A stretch of DNA of 64,000 nucleotides from Litorimonas sp947503715 (lineage in GTDB: Bacteria > Pseudomonadota > Alphaproteobacteria > Caulobacterales > Maricaulaceae): positions 2,604,001 through 2,668,000 of the forward strand of contig NZ_CP189850.1 of assembly GCF_050271975.1 (NCBI RefSeq). The letters run 5' to 3'. Positions within the stretch are counted from its first letter, which is position 1; every line of letters begins with the position of its first letter. Both the position numbers and the translations under genes were made by a program. This document shows, piece after piece, positions 9,209-16,963 of this stretch. The notes beneath the pieces are model-generated. The model did no database searches and was not told the origin of the DNA. It saw only the letters and a list, made by a program, of their open reading frames with translations.

Positions 9209-9849
9209 GGCACATTTATCGCCTTATGCGTCTGCACAGATAGACGCCAAAGCGGATTTTCGAGACAATATTGAAAGGCGGCGTCGGAATGCGTCGCCTT
9301 ATCTTTTGCGCCGAGAAAGCTGTCATCACGCGGTTGCAAGCAAAAATGCGTGAAGTCCAGATCAGTGAAATCTGATGGTTTATTCTCCGCTTGTGGATAG
9401 ACGAGTTTCAACTCATCACCGGATGTTTGCAAAACCTTCGCATTCGCCTTGGGTGATACGCAGAGCCAATCAATGCCCTCAGGCGCTAGAACAGTACCAT
9501 TCGTCTCCACGGCAATTTTGAAATCATTCGCGTGAAGGGCGGCTATAATATCATCATCAAGTTGCAGCAGCGGCTCCCCGCCCGTGCAAACAACCCAGCG
9601 TACGCCATCACCGATCCAGAGCTCCGCCACTTTGTCTGCAAGGGCTTTGGCGGTCTGGAACTTCCCACCATTCAAACCGTCGGTTTTGACAAAATCCGTA
9701 TCGCAGAATTTGCAAACAGCACTCGCACGATCCTTCTCCAAACCGCTCCAAAGGTTACAGCCTGCGAAGCGAAGAAAGACGGCGACGGTTCCGGCCCGCA
9801 CCCCTTCACCTTGGACGGTGAGGAAAATTTCTTTTACGGCATAAGTCAT
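9205..9849 (-). CDS. queE: 7-carboxy-7-deazaguanine synthase (radical SAM)
   Basis: QueE converts 6-carboxy-tetrahydropterin to 7-carboxy-7-deazaguanine on the way to queuosine. The 214-residue protein keeps the family opening EIFLTVQGEGVRAGTVAVFLRF and a radical-SAM cysteine set of the CX14CX2C form (C-NLWSGLEKDRASAV-CKFC) rather than CX3CX2C; this longer loop is known from some proteobacterial QueE enzymes. The VCTGGEPLLQ motif for SAM binding is present. I took ATG 9849 (MTYAVKEIF) as start because it overlaps the queC stop as ATGA, giving a queC-queE operon. It converges on the exported protein at 8579-9208 with a 4-base overlap. Confidence 0.93.
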   Translation of the reverse strand: MTYAVKEIFLTVQGEGVRAGTVAVFLRFAGCNLWSGLEKDRASAVCKFCDTDFVKTDGLNGGKFQTAKALADKVAELWIGDGVRWVVCTGGEPLLQLDDDIIAALHANDFKIAVETNGTVLAPEGIDWLCVSPKANAKVLQTSGDELKLVYPQAENKPSDFTDLDFTHFCLQPRDDSFLGAKDKATHSDAAFQYCLENPLWRLSVQTHKAINVP

Positions 9850-10550
9850 GATGCGGTGTATTCCAACCAACCATTGGCCCGTAATTCACAGGCAGGGCAG
9901 GTTCCACATCCGTAACCCCATGCATGAAGTTTATCATGTATCCCTCTGTAACATGTATGACTTTTTGTTCGAATCATTTCGATAAGCGGCTCACCGCCTA
10001 AATCATCAGCCAAATCCCAAGCCCCCGCCTTTGATAGATGCATGAGCGGCGTGTGGAGTTTAAAGGGCTTATCCAGGCCCAAGGAAATCGCCTTCATCTG
10101 CGTGTCCAAAGTTTCCTTGCGACAATCGGGATAGCCGGAAAAATCAGCCTCGCACATGCCTGCGACGAGATCGGTATAACCGCGTCGCCATCCCAGCGCC
10201 GCCGCGTAATTTAGAAAAATCAGATTGCGTCCCGGCACAAATGTCGTCGGCAATCCGTTCTCATGCACACCGATTTCAACATCGCGCGTGAGGGAAGTTT
10301 CGCTGATCTGTCCCAACCCTGCGAGATTAATCACGTGGTCTTCGCCGAGCTTTTCTGCCCATTGCGGAAAGGCGTCACGGACAGCCTCTCGTACCTCTAA
10401 CCGACATCGCATCTCGACATCATGGCGCTGACCATAATCAAACCCAATCGTCTCAACACGGTCAAACCGGTCCAGCGCCCAAGCTAAACATGTGGCCGAG
10501 TCCTGCCCCCCCGAAAAAAGGAGACCTGCAATATGTGAGCTTTGCGTCAT
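9846..10550 (-). CDS. queC: 7-cyano-7-deazaguanine synthase
   Basis: QueC uses ATP and ammonia to turn 7-carboxy-7-deazaguanine into preQ0. The 234-residue protein has the PP-loop SGGQDS near residue 12 and the C-terminal zinc site formed by SHTCYRG and YGCGTCPACELR. Start at ATG 10550 (MTQSSHIAGLLFSGGQDS) puts the PP-loop at the usual distance from the N-terminus; the longer frame to 10634 adds residues unlike the family. It is the first gene of queC-queE. queD and queF are not in this window, so the rest of the pathway must be encoded elsewhere. Confidence 0.93.
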   Translation of the reverse strand: MTQSSHIAGLLFSGGQDSATCLAWALDRFDRVETIGFDYGQRHDVEMRCRLEVREAVRDAFPQWAEKLGEDHVINLAGLGQISETSLTRDVEIGVHENGLPTTFVPGRNLIFLNYAAALGWRRGYTDLVAGMCEADFSGYPDCRKETLDTQMKAISLGLDKPFKLHTPLMHLSKAGAWDLADDLGGEPLIEMIRTKSHTCYRGIHDKLHAWGYGCGTCPACELRANGWLEYTAS

Positions 10551-10655
10551 GGCGGGGCGCATAGCGGATTGTCCCGCCGTCGCCAAGTCGCGAACCCATT
10601 TGGCCCCCGCCATCCGGCCTCTGTTATCCGGCATGGGGTTTGCACCTATTCCCTG

Positions 10656-11183
10656 ATGAAGAATCGTCTCAAATCATTAACCATGTTGAACGGCAAGAAA
10701 CGCTATATCGCGATGGCGATTATCGGTGTGGAACTTCTCTCCCTTCCCGCCGCTGCGCAAATCGTCCATCGGGCCGTGTTCGAGATCAAGCCAAGGGTTG
10801 TTGCGGTAGAAATTCCGACAGACGAAGCGGGACTGTCACGCTTCCTCGTCACGTCCAATGACGGTTTCGGTGTTGACGCGATCGACCTCATTGGGGTCAT
10901 CAATATTGAAGTCCGAAAAAGCGGATCCCTCTCAGACGTGAGTCGATTTGGCGATGCCGCACAACTTCCCGGTAAAGCATCCCTCTGTGCGGAGAGTTAT
11001 AGCGCCTTGGGCAGCCCGATTTATGCCGCCACCCGCAAAACAGCAATGGAACCAGGAGAGGTGGTCGATCAGGCCGTGATTTTTGAATTTCGGTATGACG
11101 CAAGCGCAGCGCCGACTTTCGTCTTCAAACCCGGAACGGAAGGAGCCTTGCCGCCAAAAAACTGCAACTTGAATATTGGCTAA
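10656..11183 (+). CDS. Exported protein of unknown function
   Basis: The 175-residue frame from ATG 10656 reads MKNRLKSLTMLNGKKRYIAM, then a hydrophobic run ending LSLPAAAQ, which is a plausible Sec signal peptide with cleavage after AAA or AQ. A second start at 10683 (MLNGKKRY) would give a shorter, equally acceptable signal; neither has a strong ribosome site. The mature part contains two cysteines and strands such as DAIDLIGVINIEVRKSG and VVDQAVIFEFRYD. No family recognised. It is divergent from queC (105 bases) and its last four bases overlap the end of recQ. Confidence 0.65.
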   Translation: MKNRLKSLTMLNGKKRYIAMAIIGVELLSLPAAAQIVHRAVFEIKPRVVAVEIPTDEAGLSRFLVTSNDGFGVDAIDLIGVINIEVRKSGSLSDVSRFGDAAQLPGKASLCAESYSALGSPIYAATRKTAMEPGEVVDQAVIFEFRYDASAAPTFVFKPGTEGALPPKNCNLNIG

Positions 11184-12982
11184 CCCGCAATCTCTGCGAG
11201 GAACGCTTCTCCAAACCGCTCATATTTGCTGGGCCCGACACCACTCACATCCATCATGCCGTCGCGCGTTTGCGGACGCTTCATGACCATATCCATCAGG
11301 GTCGCATCAGAGAATACGACAAAGGCAGGCTTTCCGAGTTCCCGCGCAAAATCCATGCGCAGGGATTTGAGACGGGTTAGAAGATCGGTATCATCCGAGC
11401 TTAATGACGCGCTCTTTATTTGTCTCTGTCGGGTGGTGGTTTTTGTCTTCGTCTTTTTAACAGTTGGGTCTTTGCACATGAAGGCCTCCCCGCCTTGCAA
11501 AACCTCTAAGGCTTTGGGCAGCAATTCCAGTCGCCCGTAATTTTCCATATCCACGTGGATGTATTGCAGTGCCACAGCCTGTCTGAGGAGACCTTGGAAA
11601 TAAGGTTTAGGTAAATCCGCAGCCCCGAATGACGGGACTTTATCGTGGTTGAATTGCAGGATGCGCGGCGTCTCCTCTCCCCTCGCCACGGCAATGACAT
11701 GGGTCGCGCCGAAACGTTGCCCCGTTTCCTCAATCGCGCCGAATAGCGCCGTCGCTGTGTCCGTTACATCAATCAGGACGGGCGGGTTTTCGCAAACATC
11801 GCAATTTCCACAGACCGGCGCATCTTCACCGAAATAAGACATCAGGATTTGACGGCGGCATTGTGCGGCTTCGCAATAGCCGAGCAACGCGTCGAGCCGT
11901 TTATGTTCGCGGAGTTGGTGGTCCGCATCAGAGCCATCATCACTGATGAATTGTCGACGCATTCTGATATCGTCGAGACCATAGACCATGGCGGTCTCTG
12001 ACTCCGCGCCGTCCCGTCCCGCGCGGCCGATTTCCTGATAATAAGCTTCTAATGAGCTGGGTAGGTTCAGGTGATAGACAAAGCGTACATCGGATTTATC
12101 GATCCCCATCCCGAACGCAATTGTCGCAACGATGATAGTGGCGGGTTCGGCCAGAAATCGTTCCTGGTTTTCGAACCGGACATCCGCAGATAAACCCGCG
12201 TGATAGGGCAGCGCTTTATAGCCAGCATCGCAGAGGACTTGCGCATATTTCTCAGTATTCTTCCGCGACAGGCAGTACACGATTCCCGAATTCCCACGCT
12301 GGTTTTCCATCCAGCCCAAGAGCTGCTGCGTGCGGTTCGTCAGTGGCGCGACGTTGAGCGAGAGGTTCGGACGGTCAAAGCCGTGCACGATAACTTCGCC
12401 CTGCCCCGCGAATAATCGCTGCGCGATATCTTTCCGTGTCGCGTCATCTGCCGTCGCGGTAAAGGCCGCAATCCGGGCCTCAGGGAACATATCGCGCAAC
12501 CGTGTCAGGTCCGCATATTCTGGCCGGAAGGCCGGCCCCCATTTGGAAACGCAATGCGCCTCATCCACGACGAAGAGCGCGGGGTCGAGCGCTTTCATCG
12601 CGGCCAGCATGCGCCCCGTCATCAACCGTTCCGGTGAGAGATAAACGAGCTTGGCGCGACCCGACGCGATATCCCGCCACTGCGCGACATTCTCCTCACG
12701 CGATTGTCCGGAATGAATACAAGCGACGGGCACACCGTTGGCGCGCAGGCCTGCCGCTTGGTTATCCATGAGAGCCACGAGCGGACTGACAACGACGGTG
12801 GGACGGTCCAGAAGTTGGCTCGGCACTTGGTAGCACAATGATTTACCGGCACCCGTTGGCATGACAGCCAAGACATTCCGGCCCGACATAATATGATCGA
12901 TAATATCGGCCTGTCCCGGACGGAATGCCTTATGGCCGAACTGTTGTTCGAGGACTGTGTGGGGACTCGTCATAGCCGTCAT
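11180..12982 (-). CDS. recQ: ATP-dependent DNA helicase RecQ
   Basis: RecQ unwinds DNA 3'-5' in recombination and fork repair. The protein of about 600 residues shows the helicase motifs in order: FRPGQADII (motif 0), MPTGAGKSLCYQ (Walker A), VVDEAHC (DEAH-type), FTATA, and QEIGRAGRDG (motif VI). A zinc site follows (CRRQILMSYF...CGNCDVC) and the C-terminal 75 residues look like an HRDC domain. The aromatic-rich loop reads SKWGPAFRPEY instead of the SQWGHDFRPEY of E. coli RecQ, so the conserved His is replaced by Pro. Start could be 12982 (MTAMTSPH) or 12973 (MTSPHTVL); the longer frame to 13072 is unlikely. Divergent from the ABC transporter. Confidence 0.92.
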   Translation of the reverse strand: MTAMTSPHTVLEQQFGHKAFRPGQADIIDHIMSGRNVLAVMPTGAGKSLCYQVPSQLLDRPTVVVSPLVALMDNQAAGLRANGVPVACIHSGQSREENVAQWRDIASGRAKLVYLSPERLMTGRMLAAMKALDPALFVVDEAHCVSKWGPAFRPEYADLTRLRDMFPEARIAAFTATADDATRKDIAQRLFAGQGEVIVHGFDRPNLSLNVAPLTNRTQQLLGWMENQRGNSGIVYCLSRKNTEKYAQVLCDAGYKALPYHAGLSADVRFENQERFLAEPATIIVATIAFGMGIDKSDVRFVYHLNLPSSLEAYYQEIGRAGRDGAESETAMVYGLDDIRMRRQFISDDGSDADHQLREHKRLDALLGYCEAAQCRRQILMSYFGEDAPVCGNCDVCENPPVLIDVTDTATALFGAIEETGQRFGATHVIAVARGEETPRILQFNHDKVPSFGAADLPKPYFQGLLRQAVALQYIHVDMENYGRLELLPKALEVLQGGEAFMCKDPTVKKTKTKTTTRQRQIKSASLSSDDTDLLTRLKSLRMDFARELGKPAFVVFSDATLMDMVMKRPQTRDGMMDVSGVGPSKYERFGEAFLAEIAG

Positions 12983-13074
12983 CTGACGCGGTTCGCGGAT
13001 GACTGCAAGCCATGCGCTCTGCGTCATAAACAGGCTTTTACAGGTGGCTCGCAAAATGTCATAACGCGGCAATT

Positions 13075-14958
13075 ATGGCTGACGTTTCAACAGACCCTTC
13101 CCGCAGTTCCGGTGCGGCCTTTGCCGCGCAAATGGACCAAGACAAAGCCGGGCGGAGCAAAGCCCGCTCACTACGTCCCCTCGCTAAACTCTGGCCCTTT
13201 ATCGGACGTTATCCGGGCCAGTTAATTGCCTTTCTGATTTTCCTGACGCTATCGGCCCTAGGCAGCTTGGCTATGCCCTGGATCGTCAAACTCATCATTG
13301 ATTGCGGCTTTGGTGACGGAACAACGTCAATTGCGATATGTGAGTCAATTGATGTTGAGGGAGATGGCAATCTCAATCGCCACTTCCTTTTCGCGGCCGT
13401 TTTCGCAATTCTCTTCGCGATTACGGGCGCGTTGCGGTTCTTTTTCATCACGCGACTGGGGCAGCGCGTTATTGCGGATATTCGTAAGGCTGTTTTTGAT
13501 CGCCTAACCCTGCTCTCGCCCGCCTATTTTGAACGCGTGCGGACGGGTGAAGTTCTCTCGCGCCTGACGACAGACACGACGTTGGTCGAAACCGTCATTA
13601 CAGGATCCGTCAGTTTCGCCCTGCGGTCACTGGCGACAATTACGGGCTCCATCATCATGATGTTTTTCCTGTCATGGAAACTTGCACTGATGGTGGTTGC
13701 AATTGCGCCCGCGATGATTTTGCCGCTCATCCTGACGGGCAAGAAAATCAAACGCTTTTCCCGTGACGGACAGGACCGTCTGGCGGACGCATCCGCCCGC
13801 GCCGGCGAAGCCATTGGCGGCATACAAACAGTCCAAGCCTATACGCAGGAAGACGGAGAACGCAGGCGGTTCGGCGAAGATATTGAAGCCAGCTATACTG
13901 CGCAGCGTAAACGCATTCTGGTCCAGTCCATGCTGACGGCCCTCATGTTCATGATCGCCTTTGTCGGTATCATTGGTATTCTAAACTTTGGGGCGTGGTC
14001 AGTTCTCAATGGCCGGATGACAGGTGGGGATATTACGGCCTTTGTCTTCTTCTCCTTCCTAGCAATTGGCGGCGCGAGTTCGCTAACCGAAACCTTCACC
14101 AACCTCCTGCGCGCGGCAGGTGCGGCAGACCGTTTGGTCGACATTCTGGACGAAACACCCATCATTACGGCCGCAGATAATGCTGTCTCACTCACCCGTG
14201 CGACGGGCGAAATTAGCTTTGACTCCGTCAGTTTCACCTATCCCACGCGGCAAGATGCTCCCGCTCTGACCGATGTGTCCTTTCAGGTTCACCCCGGTGA
14301 GAGCGTGGCCTTGGTCGGACCGTCCGGCGCGGGCAAAACGACGGTCTTCCAACTCCTGCTCCGCTTCTACGATATCCAATCCGGCGTTATTTCGGTGGAT
14401 GACAACCCTATTCGCGATCTCAACCCACAGAGCCTGCGGCAGCAAATCGCGGTTGTGCAGCAGAACACGCCGCTCTTCTCCGGCTCCCCCGCTGAGAACA
14501 TCGCTTATGGCAAAGACAGTGCGACACAAGCTGAGATCGAAGCTGCCGCGAAAGCAGCCTATGCGCATGATTTCATCATGGCCTTGCCCGATGGATATGA
14601 CAGTGATTTAGGCGAACAGGGCGCAACGCTGTCCGGGGGGCAGAAACAGCGCATCGCCATAGCACGGGCTATTTTACGCGATGCCCCCATTCTCCTGCTG
14701 GATGAGGCGACCTCCGCCCTCGACTCTGAGAGCGAGCAAGCCGTGCAAAAAGCCTTTGAGGGCGCGTCAGATGGTCGGACGACACTCGTTATCGCGCATC
14801 GCCTCTCGACTGTCCTGAAAGCCGACCGCATTCTCGTGTTGGAAAACGGGCGCATTGTGGAGACGGGCACACATGGTGAGCTCATAGAAAAAGGCGGACT
14901 CTATGCCCGCCTCGCCAAAATTCAGTTCGATCAATCCAATGGATTATCAGTAGACTAA
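13075..14958 (+). CDS. ABC transporter, fused permease/ATPase (exporter half-transporter)
   Basis: The 627-residue protein joins a six-helix exporter-type membrane domain (about residues 40-340) to an ATPase domain with Walker A GPSGAGKT, signature LSGGQKQR, Walker B ILLLDEATSALD and the H-loop VIAHRLST. It would work as a homodimer in the inner membrane. The sequence resembles the alphaproteobacterial MsbA/ABCB-like group; the substrate cannot be read from the sequence. It carries a hydrophilic N-terminal extension of about 35 residues. It stands alone and its 3' end overlaps the convergent lactonase gene by 4 bases. Confidence 0.88.
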   Translation: MADVSTDPSRSSGAAFAAQMDQDKAGRSKARSLRPLAKLWPFIGRYPGQLIAFLIFLTLSALGSLAMPWIVKLIIDCGFGDGTTSIAICESIDVEGDGNLNRHFLFAAVFAILFAITGALRFFFITRLGQRVIADIRKAVFDRLTLLSPAYFERVRTGEVLSRLTTDTTLVETVITGSVSFALRSLATITGSIIMMFFLSWKLALMVVAIAPAMILPLILTGKKIKRFSRDGQDRLADASARAGEAIGGIQTVQAYTQEDGERRRFGEDIEASYTAQRKRILVQSMLTALMFMIAFVGIIGILNFGAWSVLNGRMTGGDITAFVFFSFLAIGGASSLTETFTNLLRAAGAADRLVDILDETPIITAADNAVSLTRATGEISFDSVSFTYPTRQDAPALTDVSFQVHPGESVALVGPSGAGKTTVFQLLLRFYDIQSGVISVDDNPIRDLNPQSLRQQIAVVQQNTPLFSGSPAENIAYGKDSATQAEIEAAAKAAYAHDFIMALPDGYDSDLGEQGATLSGGQKQRIAIARAILRDAPILLLDEATSALDSESEQAVQKAFEGASDGRTTLVIAHRLSTVLKADRILVLENGRIVETGTHGELIEKGGLYARLAKIQFDQSNGLSVD

Positions 14959-15971
14959 AAGCCGTGGCCCTTTACCTCGGTGCGTGTCCTCGCAAGGAAT
15001 GTGTGAGATGTCATATAGAGATCGCGTCCGTCCTCACCGCCAAAAGTGACGTTCGCAATGGCAGTTCCCGTTGAGATCAAACCCAGTTTTTCCCCTGTGG
15101 GGGATAGCATCAACACGCCGCCCGGCCCTGTCGCAAAAATTGTTCCATCTGCCGCCATGGCCATACCATCCGGATTGCCGCGAAGGCCTGCTTTTAAGTC
15201 CTGAAACGCTTCAGCGATCACACGGCGGTTAGACACTTCACCTGTCGGCGACACATCATAAGCGATCCAATTTGCCGTCGCCGGATCGGAATTCGCGACA
15301 TAGAGTGTCCGCTCATCCGGCGAGAGAATGACACCGTTGGGACGGACGATAGTGTCATCTATGAGTGTCATAGCCCCGTCAGGTGCAAGAGCGAAAACAC
15401 CATTAAAATCCAATTCCTTGGCCGGGTTTTCATCCTGCCCCTTTAGACCATAAGGCGGATCTGTGAAAAAGATGAGGCCGGAACTGTGCAGGGCCGCATC
15501 ATTCGGGCTGTTCAAGCGCTTGCCCTCAAAATTATCAGCCAAGACGGTTCGCTCTAGAGTCTCAATATTCTGTTTCCAGAGGGTTCGACTGCCGTGATCG
15601 GGCACAATGATGTGGTCTGCGTCAAACATGATGAGGCCATTCGCACCGGGACTGGACGTGTAATCCGGCAGAGGCGGGACCGCGCCGGAGGGCTTCATCC
15701 AGACGGACAAACCCTCACCGTCTTTGAACTTATGGATCGTGTTACCGGGCACATCTGTAAAGAGAACGGCTCCCAACTTCTCCACCCAGACCGGACCTTC
15801 GGACCAGCCATATTCTCCCCCGAGTTTTTCGATCTTCGTCCGCGGTGAAATTAAGTCCGTGCGCGTCGTCGTAATGGCACCAACCGTTTCATAGACTGGT
15901 GCCTCAAAACTCTCCCCGGCCGCGCAAGCCGTGAGCATTAACACCGCGAGGGTCGAGAGAGCATAACGCAT
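14955..15971 (-). CDS. SMP-30/gluconolactonase family lipoprotein
   Basis: The 338-residue protein starts with a lipoprotein signal (MRYALSTLAVLMLTAC) and has the six-bladed propeller motifs of SMP-30/gluconolactonases: GWSEGPVWV with the metal-binding Glu, RLNSPNDAALHSSG, RPNGVILSPDERTLYVANS and GNPDGMAMAADG. The family hydrolyses sugar lactones such as glucono- or xylono-lactone with a divalent metal. Its location as last gene after glk, 12 bases downstream, suggests lactone hydrolysis in the periplasm feeding the Entner-Doudoroff operon; this would be an exported activity, separate from the cytoplasmic Pgl encoded upstream. Confidence 0.82.
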   Translation of the reverse strand: MRYALSTLAVLMLTACAAGESFEAPVYETVGAITTTRTDLISPRTKIEKLGGEYGWSEGPVWVEKLGAVLFTDVPGNTIHKFKDGEGLSVWMKPSGAVPPLPDYTSSPGANGLIMFDADHIIVPDHGSRTLWKQNIETLERTVLADNFEGKRLNSPNDAALHSSGLIFFTDPPYGLKGQDENPAKELDFNGVFALAPDGAMTLIDDTIVRPNGVILSPDERTLYVANSDPATANWIAYDVSPTGEVSNRRVIAEAFQDLKAGLRGNPDGMAMAADGTIFATGPGGVLMLSPTGEKLGLISTGTAIANVTFGGEDGRDLYMTSHTFLARTRTEVKGHGF

Positions 15972-15982
15972 AATAGAACCTT

Positions 15983-16963
15983 TTAATTCGGCTTTTGAAG
16001 CACCATCGCGGCGGCACCGTAAAGCGGCACAAAATCCGCCTGGATAAGGCGGACGGGGATGTCTTTAACATACCAACTGCCCGGGCCACGATCTTTGAAG
16101 CGGGAAACAAAGTCAGATGCGCCGATAAAGGGCGCAATGTGTCGGGACACTCCGCCGCCCACAACAACGCCGCCGGATGCGCCTTGGGTGACCGCCGCGT
16201 TCCCGGCAAAGCCACCCAGCATGGAACAGAATTGATTGACCGTTTTCCTCGCGAGTGATCTGGCCGAAAGCTCCGCCGCCGCAACGATCTCGGGCGCTGT
16301 GAGATCGTTGCAAGCCTCTCCGTGGATCGCGCAGATTGCAGTATAAAGGCGAACGAGGCCCGGTCCTGACAGTAATGCTTCAGCAGAGACAAATGGTAAT
16401 CGCTCTGACCAATAGGCCAGAATATCGCGTTCCAGCGCATCCATCGGAGCAAACCCTGTATGGCCACCTTCTGTCGGCACGATTTGTAAAGGCGTTCCGG
16501 GCAGGATACATGACAAACCCATCCCTGTTCCCGGTCCAAGCACCGCAACAGGTTTGTTATAATTAACTTTACCCGGAATCAGGACATCAAATCCATCATC
16601 TGGGATCACTGTCGCGCCATTGGCCATGGCGACAAAATCATTGAGCACGACTGCGGTTTCCAGATGGAAGGTTTTCCGCAGCTCATCTTCTGAGACAATC
16701 CAGTTAATATTCGTCATCCGGATTTCATCATCAAATTTTGGGCCTGCAAAAGCGAAGGCGCCCTGACGTGCACTAATGGAATGTTTGTCGAGATAGCTGG
16801 CGACGACATCGTTAAAATGTTTGAACTTCGCGACCGCGTAACGCTCGGAATGATGCAGTTCGATCTCGCCGGACGCGTTGCGTTCTGCCAAAGCCAAACG
16901 ACAATTCGTCCCGCCGACATCGCCAACAAGCGTCAACCCGTTTGCTCCCCCATTTAAAGCCAT
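15983..16963 (-). CDS. glk: Glucokinase
   Basis: Glucokinase phosphorylates glucose to glucose-6-phosphate in the cytoplasm. The 326-residue protein has the phosphate-1 motif LVGDVGGTNCRLAL, the catalytic Asp region VVLNDFVAMANG, the GPGTGMGLS motif and the EGGHTGFAP segment of the Glk (ROK-independent) family. Its start overlaps the edd stop by one base (TAATG). It sits in the zwf-pgl-edd-glk operon, as in Caulobacter, so supply of glucose-6-phosphate is co-regulated with its breakdown. Confidence 0.93.
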   Translation of the reverse strand: MALNGGANGLTLVGDVGGTNCRLALAERNASGEIELHHSERYAVAKFKHFNDVVASYLDKHSISARQGAFAFAGPKFDDEIRMTNINWIVSEDELRKTFHLETAVVLNDFVAMANGATVIPDDGFDVLIPGKVNYNKPVAVLGPGTGMGLSCILPGTPLQIVPTEGGHTGFAPMDALERDILAYWSERLPFVSAEALLSGPGLVRLYTAICAIHGEACNDLTAPEIVAAAELSARSLARKTVNQFCSMLGGFAGNAAVTQGASGGVVVGGGVSRHIAPFIGASDFVSRFKDRGPGSWYVKDIPVRLIQADFVPLYGAAAMVLQKPN

